64,000 bases of DNA from Bacillota bacterium (GCA_023388055.1 JAEWGW010000046.1:1-64000), one strand, 5' to 3'. Shown: positions 52,386 to 60,580, counted from the stretch's first letter. Numbers and translations: made by a program. Notes: generated by a model not told the origin, from the letters alone.

Positions 52386-52414
52386 AGTATATCACACGAT
52401 CATGAATCACGCCA
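52386..52414 (-). promoter_or_regulatory. Candidate proximal promoter of the importer operon
   Basis: On the minus strand TATACT (52391-52386) with a weak TGGCGT (52414-52409) at 17 bases. Operator copy 1 would cover the transcription start. Confidence 0.45.
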
Positions 52415-52514
52415 GAAAAATCTAGTATATTCTTATTAAAATGGCATATAACCTTACATAATTATTGATTTACTCTGGATTGTTTGCCTTTCCACTTCAT
52501 AATCAGCTGTTTTC

Positions 52515-52530
52515 CTGTAATCGATTTCCA
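52515..52530. promoter_or_regulatory. Operator copy 2 of the importer operon
   Basis: CTGTAATCGATTTCCA shares the TAATCGATTTC core with copies 1 and 3. It also comes close to the CcpA cre consensus, so carbon catabolite control is possible. Confidence 0.6.
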
Positions 52531-52556
52531 TAAACGCCATCCATTCTCCCAATTAA

Positions 52557-52570
52557 AGAAGCGCTTACAA
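52557..52570. promoter_or_regulatory. Imperfect cre-like site
   Basis: AGAAGCGCTTACAA: one half fits the CcpA cre consensus (read on the minus strand TTGTAAGCGCTTCT), the other half deviates. It overlaps the stop codon of the leader ORF. Confidence 0.35.
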
Positions 52571-52630
52571 TTTAAACAGAAAATAAGCAGCCTTTTTCCT
52601 GTTTCTCCGGCGGAGGAAACCGCCTTCCAT
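52565..52630 (-). CDS. Candidate leader peptide, 21 residues
   Basis: A short reading frame MEGGFLRRRNRKKAAYFLFK plus Leu, then TAA. The ribosome site AAAGGAGG (52647-52640) is perfect and nine bases from ATG 52630; an in-frame ATG at 52639 directly abuts it. It lies between the distal promoter and the binding-protein gene, on the same strand. The peptide is very basic in the middle (RRRNRKK). The region also can fold (GGCGG/CCGCC). It could be a regulatory leader or chance; the strong ribosome site is the main support. Confidence 0.35.
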   Translation of the reverse strand: MEGGFLRRRNRKKAAYFLFKL

Positions 52631-52743
52631 ATTCTTCATCCTCCTTTGAATTTCGTCTGTTTGCGCCTTCAAGCGCGTCCCCTATTCAATTTAATCCGTT
52701 TTGGCTCCCGATATGGCGGAGCTTTCCTGCATCCTAAATAGTC

Positions 52744-52759
52744 TAGTAATCGATTTCTA
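52744..52759. promoter_or_regulatory. Operator copy 3 of the importer operon
   Basis: A second exact copy of TAGTAATCGATTTCTA, 380 bases from copy 1. It lies five bases downstream of a TATAAT box on the minus strand, the same layout as copy 1. Confidence 0.75.
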
Positions 52760-52764
52760 TTGCG

Positions 52765-52793
52765 ATTATAACATGGGATGCCCATTTTGAATA
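52765..52793 (-). promoter_or_regulatory. Candidate distal promoter of the importer operon
   Basis: On the minus strand TATAAT (52770-52765) with TATTCA (52793-52788) at 17 bases. It lies only 18 bases from the left end of the insertion sequence. Confidence 0.5.
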
Positions 52794-52810
52794 GTTCTTT
52801 TTCAATGCAG

Positions 52811-54291
52811 TGTTGTTGTTCCGTGATAATGTCATCCTATAACTGTTCTGAGATAATGTCACCATGAGACAGGAGACATTGACATTGACGAGAGCAGAGC
52901 TGAAGAAGGTACTTGTGGTGGAGAAGATTCTCGAAGGGCATATGACGAACAAGGAAGGGGCAGCCGCATTGGGATTGACGGATCGACAAATGATCCGATT
53001 GAAAAAGAAGTATCAAACACAAGGAGGGGCACAGGCGCTTGTCCACAGGAATCGGGGCAGAAAACCGGCACACGCCCTGTCGGACGAAGTGAAGGCAAAG
53101 ACAGTGGCCTTATACACAGCGAAGTATCAAGGCAGCAACAACTGCCATTTTGCCGAGTTGCTTAATGAACACGAGTCGTTGAAGATCAGCTCTTCTAGTG
53201 TAAGGCGCATCCTGCTAACCGAAGGCATCAAGCAAGCCAAGCCGCGCCGACGTGCAAAGGCGCATCAACCTCGCCAACGCAGGGCGCAAGCAGGTATGCT
53301 GTGGCAGATCGACGCGACGCCATACGCTTGGCTGGAGGACAGAGCCCCTGCTTTCGCTCTGCATGCCGCGATTGACGACGCAACAGGCACGGTGGTAGCC
53401 GCTGTATTCCGCCCTACGGAATGCCGGGAGGGCTACTCGCGGGTCATGCAACAGGGGATCCAAACCTATGGCGTGCCACTTGGCTTATACAGCGATCGGC
53501 ATACGATCTTTCGCTCTCCAAATGAGAAGCTCACGGTTGAGCAGGAGCTGGCCGGTGAGATCAAGCCGCTTTCCAACTTTGGCAAAGCTATGGCGGAGCT
53601 TCACATCGAACATATTAAAGCGGTGACGCCGCAGGCCAAGGGGCGCGTAGAGCGTCTGTGGAAAACGTTACAGGATCGCTTGGTCATCGAACTGCGTCTA
53701 CTCGCCGTGAAGTCCATCGACGAGGCCAATGCAGCGCTGCCGAAGCTACTTGAAAAACATAACGGACAATTCGCCGTAGAGCCGCGTAATGCCGAATCAG
53801 CGTACGTGCCATTGGATTCAACTGTTAATCTGGAGCATGTATTTACCAAGCGTGAGTTCCGACAGCTCGGCACCGGCAATACGCTTAGCTACAACGGAAT
53901 CCTCTACACTCTCGCCAAGCCGTCTGGTATGCGTTTGAGCGCGAAGATGACCGTCGAGGTACGCGAGACCCTAGACGGCGAGGTACTGCTGTGGCTTCAA
54001 GGACAAGCGCTTACGCTCCAGGCAACAGAGCGACCTAAGCGTCATTCAGCAATGGCGCCAAAAGAAAAGGCGGGCTCTGCGCAGCCACGCAAACCCGCCG
54101 TCAGTCATCCGTGGAAAACCGCGGTGACTCCAACCAAGAGTAAGCGTACCACATCGAAGAACGCTTTCCAAGATGCCACCTATTCCCAACACAATAGCTA
54201 TGCCGAGGCCTCCTGGTAGGTGGCCTTGATCTAGATTGAAAGTGACATTTTCTTAGAAGAGTTAAGGTGACATTTTCTCAGACTATTGACA
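52811..54291 (+). mobile_element. ISNCY/IS1202-type insertion sequence
   Basis: About 1.48 kb with one transposase gene. The ends are imperfect inverted repeats: left TGTTGTTGTTCCGTGATAAT at 52811, right (inverted, from 54291) TGTCAATAGTCTGAGAAAAT, both continuing TGTCA. Each end contains a second inner copy of the (T)GAGA(T/A)AATGTCAC core about 27 bases further in (52847-52863 and 54242-54259), likely paired transposase sites. No target-site duplication is evident. It separates the importer leader from rpsT. Confidence 0.75.
52864..54219 (+). CDS. ISNCY-family transposase
   Basis: DDE transposase of 451 residues. An N-terminal helix-turn-helix (EGAAALGLTDRQMIRLKKKY) is followed by a second DNA-binding part, and an RNase H-like core: first Asp in MLWQIDATPYAWL, second in GLYSDRHTIF, and Glu in KGRVERLWKTLQDRL. 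The C-terminal tail is basic and Pro/Lys rich. The frame is complete and seems intact. The ATG sits inside the inner left repeat and has no clear ribosome site, as often in insertion sequences, which keeps expression low. Confidence 0.9.
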   Translation: MRQETLTLTRAELKKVLVVEKILEGHMTNKEGAAALGLTDRQMIRLKKKYQTQGGAQALVHRNRGRKPAHALSDEVKAKTVALYTAKYQGSNNCHFAELLNEHESLKISSSSVRRILLTEGIKQAKPRRRAKAHQPRQRRAQAGMLWQIDATPYAWLEDRAPAFALHAAIDDATGTVVAAVFRPTECREGYSRVMQQGIQTYGVPLGLYSDRHTIFRSPNEKLTVEQELAGEIKPLSNFGKAMAELHIEHIKAVTPQAKGRVERLWKTLQDRLVIELRLLAVKSIDEANAALPKLLEKHNGQFAVEPRNAESAYVPLDSTVNLEHVFTKREFRQLGTGNTLSYNGILYTLAKPSGMRLSAKMTVEVRETLDGEVLLWLQGQALTLQATERPKRHSAMAPKEKAGSAQPRKPAVSHPWKTAVTPTKSKRTTSKNAFQDATYSQHNSYAEASW

Positions 54292-54308
54292 CATACCCCG
54301 GTAAGCTC

Positions 54309-54337
54309 TTGCATTTTCAAAAATGCCGTGATAGAAT
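54309..54337 (+). promoter_or_regulatory. rpsT promoter
   Basis: TTGCAT (54309-54314), 17 bases and TAGAAT (54332-54337), starting 18 bases from the right end of the insertion sequence. The element therefore spared the rpsT promoter. Confidence 0.7.
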
Positions 54338-54428
54338 GTTTAAAGTTGTCTATAATAGACGCAGCCCGGAAGGTTCTGCCAACCGGCATGAACCGGCAGG
54401 ATGTACAGTAGTGTAGGAGGTGAACGAT

Positions 54429-54698
54429 ATGCCGAATATTAAGTCCGCAATTAAGCGCGTGAAGGTCAGCGAAAAGCGTCGTCTGCAAAACGCTTCCCAA
54501 AAATCCGCACTTCGCACCGCGGTAAAATCCGCAGAGAGTGCTCTGAATAATCAAAACGTTGATTCTGCGAAGGAACTGCTGCTTGTTGCTACCAAGAAGC
54601 TGGACAAGGCCGCTACCAAGGGTCTGATCCACAAGAACGCAGCAAACCGCAAAAAGTCCCGTTTGGCCAAAAAGCTGAACGCGTTGACCAAAGCCTAA
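54429..54698 (+). CDS. rpsT: 30S ribosomal protein S20
   Basis: Small basic ribosomal protein of 89 residues that binds 16S rRNA early in 30S assembly. The sequence is typical: MPNIKSAIKRVKVSEKRRLQ, AALNNQNVDS-type middle (here SALNNQNVDSAKELL) and IHKNAANRKKSRLAKKLN. ATG 54429 has AGGAGG eight bases upstream. It faces holA, its usual neighbour in Bacillota, and has its own promoter and terminator. Confidence 0.97.
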   Translation: MPNIKSAIKRVKVSEKRRLQNASQKSALRTAVKSAESALNNQNVDSAKELLLVATKKLDKAATKGLIHKNAANRKKSRLAKKLNALTKA

Positions 54699-54709
54699 GA
54701 TGATGAAAC

Positions 54710-54752
54710 AAGCCCGGAGCGTACATCCGTAAGGATGCGCCTCCGGGCTTTT
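54710..54752 (+). terminator. rpsT terminator
   Basis: AAGCCCGGAG pairs with CTCCGGGCTT around an inner ATCC/GGAT helix, followed by TTG. It is the only feature of the convergent rpsT-holA gap. Confidence 0.85.
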
Positions 54753-54781
54753 GACGTTTTCGCCGGTCGGTTTGCCGGTCG

Positions 54782-55801
54782 CTACACCGCCAGCTTCAGA
54801 ATGAAAAGCTCCATCCCCAGCGTTTTTTCCACCCGACCGGTTTTCATGCCATAATCCAGATCGGCCAGACTGGCCAGAATAGACGCCAGCTGCTCGAAGC
54901 TGAAGCGTTTCCCCTGCTCGGACGCGATTTTGATGCCGTAGGGATGACCGCCCAGTTGGGAAGCCATCTGCTGCTGGGAATACCCCTGGCGCTCCAGCTC
55001 CTTCACCTGCAGCAGCATACGGAACTGCCGCGTCATCAGAGCGGCAATTTTGATAGGCTCTTCTTTTTTCAGCAGAAGCTCATGGAACACGGTCATGGCC
55101 TTTTCCTTGCGCAGCCGGACAATATGGTCGATCAGCATAAACACATCCTGCTCCGTGCTCCGGGCTACCATCCCGTCCACATCCTCCACAGACACCATGC
55201 CGCCGCTTCCGGCATACAGCGAAAGCTTCTCCAGCTCGGACCGGAGCGCCTGGAGATCCGTGCCTGCAGACAGCAGCAGCGCTTCTGCCGCCCCTGTGCC
55301 CAACCGGAAGGAAAAGGCATCCGCCTGACGCTTCACCCACTGCAGCAGGTCATCCGCCGACAGGGGGACAAAAGGAGCCATACTCCCGTTATCCTTCAGC
55401 AGCTTAACGATTTTTTTGCGCTCGTCCAGCTTGTCCGCATCCACGGTGAGAATCACAACGGAAAAATCCGCGGGAGACTTCATGTACTCCAAAAGCCGCT
55501 CGGGGCGGTGCTCCACCTTGGTGCTTTCCTTGGCGCCGGTCAAAAAGGCTGCATTGGAGGCGAGAATCACCTTCCGCTCCGCCATAAACGGCATGGTTAA
55601 AGCATCCTCCAGCACATCATCCAGGGACGTTTCACTCAAATCGTATTTGGTGACCGCAAATTCCCGCAGGTCATCCGGAACGCATTTGCGGAAGACATAG
55701 TCAATAAACTCCCGCATCCGGTATTTCTCCGGACCGTAACAAATATAGAGCGGCCGGACGGTTCCCTTGTCCAGCTCCTTCATCCACGTTCTGGCATCCA
55801 T
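54782..55801 (-). CDS. holA: DNA polymerase III subunit delta
   Basis: Clamp-loader wrench subunit of 339 residues that opens the sliding clamp. It begins WMKELDKGTVRPLYICYGPE and has the AAA+-like first domain, a lid domain and the C-terminal collar helices (MTRQFRMLLQVKELERQGYS, SLADLDYGMKTG). In B. subtilis the gene (yqeN) follows comEC directly; here an ECF sigma/anti-sigma pair lies between them. A terminator and a possible structured RNA precede it. Confidence 0.95.
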   Translation of the reverse strand: MDARTWMKELDKGTVRPLYICYGPEKYRMREFIDYVFRKCVPDDLREFAVTKYDLSETSLDDVLEDALTMPFMAERKVILASNAAFLTGAKESTKVEHRPERLLEYMKSPADFSVVILTVDADKLDERKKIVKLLKDNGSMAPFVPLSADDLLQWVKRQADAFSFRLGTGAAEALLLSAGTDLQALRSELEKLSLYAGSGGMVSVEDVDGMVARSTEQDVFMLIDHIVRLRKEKAMTVFHELLLKKEEPIKIAALMTRQFRMLLQVKELERQGYSQQQMASQLGGHPYGIKIASEQGKRFSFEQLASILASLADLDYGMKTGRVEKTLGMELFILKLAV

Positions 55802-55846
55802 CTGTCAACACCTCGGTTTCCATCTTACCAGACCCCCGGCCAAAAA

Positions 55847-55884
55847 ACAAAAAGACAAGTGCACAAGGCATCTTGTCTTTTTGT
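55847..55884 (-). terminator. Terminator upstream of holA
   Basis: ACAAAAAGACAAG (55847-55859) pairs with CTTGTCTTTTTGT (55872-55884), a 13-base stem; on the minus strand it is followed by TTTTTT. It closes the sigma/anti-sigma transcript or the candidate RNA below. Confidence 0.85.
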
Positions 55885-55916
55885 CCGGCAATCCAAATCG
55901 GTATATGTGAACGCCG

Positions 55917-56017
55917 GGGCAAGGGCTCTAGAAACCTCCACCCGGGCGGCATACCCTTGGTCTGTCTGCAAAACAGACCCTAGCCGATGTATAGGTCTAC
56001 CCTTCTATTCTATGCCC
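55917..56017 (-). ncRNA. Candidate structured RNA between anti-sigma gene and holA
   Basis: About 100 bases fold into one long interrupted hairpin with nested pairs: 55917-55921/56013-56017, 55921-55925/56000-56004, 55929-55932/55996-55999, 55935-55937/55993-55995, 55947-55950/55983-55986 and 55959-55965/55973-55979 (GGTCTGT/ACAGACC). A strong terminator follows on the minus strand. I do not recognise a known class; no separate promoter was found, so it may be the 3' end of the anti-sigma mRNA. Confidence 0.35.
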
Positions 56018-56050
56018 GCGGGGCAAAACTTGTTCCAGTCGAAATCCGAC

Positions 56051-57298
56051 TTATTTCTTCCATTCTTTTCCTTGCCCAGCCGAGATGACATAGACGGTTT
56101 CTGTGCCGGAGACAGTCTTGACGGCATAGGAGAAGGTATGCCCATCCGTCCATTCCACAAAGCTCACCTGCACCTCCGGACCAAGATGGATGGATGAGAC
56201 AAATACAGCTATGCCGTCCTTATCCGTAATGGTCACCTTGCCCTCCGCTACGGAGGCGGTATACCTTCCGTCCGGGGAAGGCAGCGGCTGCGGAGTCCCG
56301 CTGGCCATCGGGCCTGCAAGCGTGAATCCCATCTGCTTGGCATCTCCCTCCGGTGGAAGGGAAGCTGCCCCTCCCCCCTGCTCCGCTTCAGGGGATGCTG
56401 CGCTGTCCCCGGCCATTGCTATTATAGTCAAAGGAAGCTGGCCTTTCTCCGGTGTTCCGTCAGACAGGCTCTCCGGTGCGGAATCAGCCGCATCCGGACT
56501 TTCTGTCTGCTGCTGCAGCTTGGCATCTGCAGAGTCGAAAGTCGCCCCGTTGGCCGTGTCCTGGTCCTCTGTCACAGACTTCTGCAGCGCCGCTCCGAAC
56601 TGGTCCTTCACGGAGGAATCCGTAGGCGAAGCCATCGTTACCCGTCCGGAAATATCCTTCGACTCGGCCCCCCCTTCCGGTGCTGCCGCCGGTGTTGACG
56701 GCGGAACTGCAGAAGTCGTTCCGGCCGCACCTGTTTGGGTGGGTACCACGAACACATCCTGGGTGACGCTGTCCGCTGCAGACGAATCCTGCTTGCCTTT
56801 AGCTCCGGTAGAGGCTCCCAAAGCGGAAGCTGCTTGCGGCGCGTTCATCCGGTTCTGCATAGCGGCGCTCTCCGAAGCAGACTTATTCACGCTAAGGTTG
56901 TCCTGATTGGACATGAGCAATCCGATAATAATGCCGGCAGCGGCTACCCCGGAGAAAATCTTCCAGGAAATCAGACCGCGCCTGTTACTGCGGGCTGCAG
57001 CCGGAGGTAGTGCAACCACCTGCTCCTTGGCAGCGGCAGAGGTTTCGGGTCCTTCAGCAGAATCCGCATTCCACAGCGGGATCTCCTCCAGCTGCGGCAG
57101 AATGGCATCCACAATACTATAAGCGGGCCTCACCTTGGGAAGCTGGGCCAATTCGTCATGGAGCAGCTTCAGCCGGACATACAGGTCGGAACAGCCGGGG
57201 CATTGCTTGAGATGAGCCAGCATCACCAGCTCCTCGTCGGCCGTCAAATCCTGATCCAGGCTTTGTTGCATCAGATTCATCATCTCCTCGCATTTCAT
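56051..57298 (-). CDS. Zinc-finger anti-sigma factor, membrane-bound
   Basis: A 415-residue protein partner of the ECF sigma factor. The N terminus has the ZAS motif His29-x3-Cys33-x2-Cys36 (HLKQCPGC), which holds zinc and clamps the sigma factor. A single membrane segment lies near residues 112-130 (ISWKIFSGVAAAGIIIGLL). The outer part is long: a low-complexity region rich in Ser, Ala, Asp and Gln (about 135-320), then a compact domain (YTASVAEGKVTITDKDGIAV, QVSFVEWTDG, TVYVISAGQG) that may sense a surface signal. GTG/ATG overlap with the sigma gene (four bases) shows translational coupling. Confidence 0.9.
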   Translation of the reverse strand: MKCEEMMNLMQQSLDQDLTADEELVMLAHLKQCPGCSDLYVRLKLLHDELAQLPKVRPAYSIVDAILPQLEEIPLWNADSAEGPETSAAAKEQVVALPPAAARSNRRGLISWKIFSGVAAAGIIIGLLMSNQDNLSVNKSASESAAMQNRMNAPQAASALGASTGAKGKQDSSAADSVTQDVFVVPTQTGAAGTTSAVPPSTPAAAPEGGAESKDISGRVTMASPTDSSVKDQFGAALQKSVTEDQDTANGATFDSADAKLQQQTESPDAADSAPESLSDGTPEKGQLPLTIIAMAGDSAASPEAEQGGGAASLPPEGDAKQMGFTLAGPMASGTPQPLPSPDGRYTASVAEGKVTITDKDGIAVFVSSIHLGPEVQVSFVEWTDGHTFSYAVKTVSGTETVYVISAGQGKEWKK

Positions 57299-57843
57299 CC
57301 CCGCACCCCTCCTTTCTGATAGTCCGCTAGCATTCCCTGAAGCTGGTGTCTGGCCCGAAACAGGTACGATTTCACCGTGTTAATGGGAAGATTAAGGGTA
57401 TCGGCAATCTCATTGTACGAAAAATCATTCAAATAACGCAGTACAACCACTGCCCGGTGATGCTCCGGCAGCCGTTCGATGGCTTCGTGGATGTCCTTGG
57501 CCGCATCCTTGCGGAGAACGGCAGCTTCCACATCCTGCTCCGAGGCAAAAACCATCTCATGCTCATCGATAGACACCGAGGGTTTGGTTCTTCTGAACTT
57601 GTCGATACAGATGTTAGTGACAATCCGCTGAACCCAGGTTTTGAACAACGCTTTCTCCTCGTATGATGTAATTTTGGTATAAATCCGGATTAGTGCTTCC
57701 TGTGAGGCATCCATTGCATCCTGCTCATTGCCCAGAATATAATAAGCCGTCCGGTACACATGTGATTCTATATCTCGCAAAAGGGCAATTAAGGCCTCGC
57801 GGTCCCCTGCTTGGGCAGCCTTAATGGTTTCGATCGATACCAC
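57295..57843 (-). CDS. ECF sigma factor (SigW/SigX-like)
   Basis: RNA polymerase sigma factor of 182 residues, group 4. Region 2 includes DAMDASQEALIRIYTKI and TWVQRIVTNICIDKFRR; region 4 includes LPEHHRAVVVLRYLNDFSYN and EIADTLNLPINTVKSYLFRA. It starts at GTG 57843, five bases after AAAGGGGG. It is coupled to its anti-sigma gene and is probably autoregulated from the ECF-type promoter at 57916-57942. Membrane or envelope stress is the usual input for such pairs. Confidence 0.94.
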   Translation of the reverse strand: MVSIETIKAAQAGDREALIALLRDIESHVYRTAYYILGNEQDAMDASQEALIRIYTKITSYEEKALFKTWVQRIVTNICIDKFRRTKPSVSIDEHEMVFASEQDVEAAVLRKDAAKDIHEAIERLPEHHRAVVVLRYLNDFSYNEIADTLNLPINTVKSYLFRARHQLQGMLADYQKGGVRG

Positions 57844-57915
57844 GGGAACCCCCTTTCTTGCAACCTTATAAACGGTCCAGGCTGCAGAAATGTTGCATAG
57901 CTCTCAAGAAAAGTT

Positions 57916-57942
57916 TATACGCCGGGACTGGACAAAAGTTCC
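57916..57942 (-). promoter_or_regulatory. ECF-type promoter of the sigma/anti-sigma operon
   Basis: On the minus strand GGAAC (57942-57938), 16 bases and CGTATA (57921-57916). This matches the GAAC-N16-CGTA form used by SigW-type factors and suggests autoregulation, with a leader of about 65 bases. Confidence 0.75.
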
Positions 57943-58033
57943 GTACACCGCTTCTTCAATTTGACGGCGCTTTCCTTCATAATGTTCATTTTATAGCAAA
58001 TCGGCTTTAACTTCATCCCCCAATCCAAACCTT

Positions 58034-60580
58034 CTACTTTTTCCCATAAAATCCAGCTAATTTGGTCCTGACGAACAAGCTGTTCCAGTGTACGGAAAAC
58101 TCCACCTCACCTTGAAGATCCGTCCTGTACACGGACGTATCCGTCTCCGCCAGTCGCTCCAGCGTCAAGGGGCTGGGATGGCCGTAGCTGTTATTTTTGC
58201 CTGCGGAAATCACTGCGAGCCTCGGACTCCAGTACCATAACCAGTCTCCGGAGGAGGAATACCGGCTGCCGTGGTGGGCCACCTTCATCACATCCAGGCT
58301 GGATGTATTCGCTTCTTCGGATAAACGGGCCAGCAGTACCTTCTCCTGCTCACCGCTGATGTCTCCTGTGAACAAGAACCGCTTTCCCATCATGGTCAAA
58401 AGCATAACCGCTGATTCATCATTTTGCTCCTCCAAAAGGCGTACTTGGACGTCCCCTTCCTCCTGCAGCGGAGACAGAACGGACAAAACGGCAGAACGGC
58501 CTACGTCAACTGTATCTCCCTGCTGCACCGGAATAAGCGGAATACCGAGATCCAGCGCCGTTTGGAATAGCTTCACGGCCCCCGGGCTGGATTTCAGCGT
58601 GCCGTTGAACAGGATCCGTCCTACGGGAACCTCCTCCAGCACCGCCTGCAGTCCCCCGATATGGTCTGTGTCCGCATGGGAAATAATGAGGGTATCCAGC
58701 TTATGGACTCCCCGTTTTTTGAGCAGCGGCACCACGGTTTTCCGTCCCACCTCAAACGGCTCCTGCCGCTCCTTCCATTCCTCCCCGGCCTTGCGGAAGG
58801 AAACCGTGCCGCCTCCGTCGATGAGAATATGCTTGCCGTCCGGTGTCCGCACCAAGGCGCAATCCCCTTGGCCCACATCCAAAAAAGAGACCGTTCCCGT
58901 GCCCCGTTCCGTCCAGAGAGCCGGTGCATAACCGTACAGAAGACAGCCTGCCCACAGCACGACGGCCAGCCTTGTCATTCTCACACCTCTGCGGCGGAAG
59001 CCTGCACCGTCCGGCACCAGGTAAATCCGCTGCCGCTCCAGCTCCCGGTGCTGCTTCAATACACCCGCCTGCAGAACGATCCAGGTTAACAGAACATAAT
59101 AAGCCGCTATCCACAAAAAAGTGGGCGTAGGCCAGCTGAGATGCATGGAGGGAAGCCATTCCGACAAATCGATGGTATAAAAGGTGAAACGGTTCAAAAG
59201 GGATATTAGTGCCGCCGCTCCTTTGGCCGCCCAGGGCCAGACAAAGGAAAGCAGCAAGGCCCCGTAACCCAGGGGCGTCACAACAAAGCTGATCAGAGGC
59301 ACCAGCAGCAGATTGGCAGGCAGGGAAAGCAGGGAAAACTGGTTGAAATAATAGACCGAAACAGGAAAGGATACCAGCTGCGCCGTCAGCGCCACAGCCA
59401 GGCTGCTTTTCCAGAGCGGATGAATGCCCTGCAGGAGTCTGGTTATGGCAGGCACCCCCGCCAATAAACCAGCGGTGACGAGAAAGGACAGCTGGAAGCC
59501 TACGTCGGTGATAAACAAGGGGTTCCACAGCAGCATCCCCAACAGAGCCAACGCAAGCAGGGACAGGCCGTCCTTCAGCCAGCCTCTTCTTGCAGCGTAA
59601 AGCCCCGCCATGGCCGTTAAGCCGGAGCGGACCACCGATGGCGAGGACCCGGTGAACACCACATATAGAGGGATGGTCCAAAAGCCGATGCGCGCCGCCG
59701 TTTCCCTGGTGACGCCCAGCCGCCGGCACAGCGCGGTTACCGCCCACAAAAAAACACCTACATGCAGCCCGGAAATGGCCAGAATATGGGTCAGTCCCAA
59801 ACGGGAGAAATTCCGGAAACGCTCCGGTTCCAAATCCTCGCGGAGCCCGATGAGAAGTCCCTTCATATAACCTGCCTCGTCACCGGGAAAAAGCGACGCC
59901 AGCCGGCTGCCCGCCCCTTCCCGGATTTGATCGTTCCAACGGAGGAGCCTGGCGGCATCCCATCGGCCGGGAGGGGATATCCGGACAGCGGAGGCGCCTT
60001 TGACAGTAACCATCCAGTGCACATCCTTCTTCCGCAAGTATTCGCGGAAATCGAAGCCCCCGAAGTTCCGGGCGGGTTCAGGCGTTTTGACCGTACCCGT
60101 TAATTGCACCCGGTCCCCTCTTCTCCAGGCTGCGGCCACCTCCTGCTCCGGCTGCTCCCGGAGACGGACCGTCACATAAACCCGCTCCCCCTCGGGCCGG
60201 ACCGCACCTCCATCCGCCCAGCTCCATTCCTCCGTCCGCATATAAAATACCGCCCGGTCTCCGTCCACCTCCACAGGGGTGTCCAGCCGGCCGGACAGCT
60301 CCGCTCCCGCTTCGTCTGCAGCCGGGTTCCAATTAGCAGTTGGCGGGGCTACTGCACTGGCCAGCCGGGCATCCGCCCAGGCATAACAGCCGTTGCCTGC
60401 AAGCAGCGTCAGGCTCAGCCAAACCAGCTGAAGGGCAGTTTTTCTGCGTCCCGCCAAAACCGCGCCAATCCATATTAGCCCTATTACAGCCCAGCCCCAA
60501 ACATACGGCCGGTACCCGGCCGCTGCCAGTCCGGCCCCCGCCGTAAACAAAGCTGCCGTTAGTATTGCTGTCCTGTTCAT
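58034..60580 (-). CDS. comEC: DNA uptake channel protein ComEC
   Basis: Polytopic membrane protein of 848 residues that carries single-stranded DNA into the cell during natural transformation. The N-terminal part has two membrane helices and a soluble OB-like region, the central competence domain contains LTHILAISGLHVGVFLWAVT and many helices, and the C-terminal metallo-beta-lactamase-like domain has ILIDGGGTVSF, LIISHADTDHIGGLQAV and VMKVAHHGS, the metal-binding signature proposed to degrade the second strand. ATG 60580 is preferred to GTG 60583 by spacing from AGGAG. A terminator lies between comEB and comEC. Confidence 0.95.
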   Translation of the reverse strand: MNRTAILTAALFTAGAGLAAAGYRPYVWGWAVIGLIWIGAVLAGRRKTALQLVWLSLTLLAGNGCYAWADARLASAVAPPTANWNPAADEAGAELSGRLDTPVEVDGDRAVFYMRTEEWSWADGGAVRPEGERVYVTVRLREQPEQEVAAAWRRGDRVQLTGTVKTPEPARNFGGFDFREYLRKKDVHWMVTVKGASAVRISPPGRWDAARLLRWNDQIREGAGSRLASLFPGDEAGYMKGLLIGLREDLEPERFRNFSRLGLTHILAISGLHVGVFLWAVTALCRRLGVTRETAARIGFWTIPLYVVFTGSSPSVVRSGLTAMAGLYAARRGWLKDGLSLLALALLGMLLWNPLFITDVGFQLSFLVTAGLLAGVPAITRLLQGIHPLWKSSLAVALTAQLVSFPVSVYYFNQFSLLSLPANLLLVPLISFVVTPLGYGALLLSFVWPWAAKGAAALISLLNRFTFYTIDLSEWLPSMHLSWPTPTFLWIAAYYVLLTWIVLQAGVLKQHRELERQRIYLVPDGAGFRRRGVRMTRLAVVLWAGCLLYGYAPALWTERGTGTVSFLDVGQGDCALVRTPDGKHILIDGGGTVSFRKAGEEWKERQEPFEVGRKTVVPLLKKRGVHKLDTLIISHADTDHIGGLQAVLEEVPVGRILFNGTLKSSPGAVKLFQTALDLGIPLIPVQQGDTVDVGRSAVLSVLSPLQEEGDVQVRLLEEQNDESAVMLLTMMGKRFLFTGDISGEQEKVLLARLSEEANTSSLDVMKVAHHGSRYSSSGDWLWYWSPRLAVISAGKNNSYGHPSPLTLERLAETDTSVYRTDLQGEVEFSVHWNSLFVRTKLAGFYGKK

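Noticed and set aside
52484..52741. 85-codon plus-strand frame in the importer leader
   Set aside because: No ribosome site, unlikely composition, and it is antisense to the operator region and the leader ORF.
52801..54300. Target-site duplication of the insertion sequence
   Set aside because: No direct repeat of 4-30 bases was seen flanking the ends I propose; the exact ends may be off by a few bases.
55900..56030. tRNA, SRP RNA or T-box in the anti-sigma/holA gap
   Set aside because: No T-loop or CCA end, no GGAAGGG-type SRP tetraloop motif and no T-box sequence; only a long hairpin is supported.
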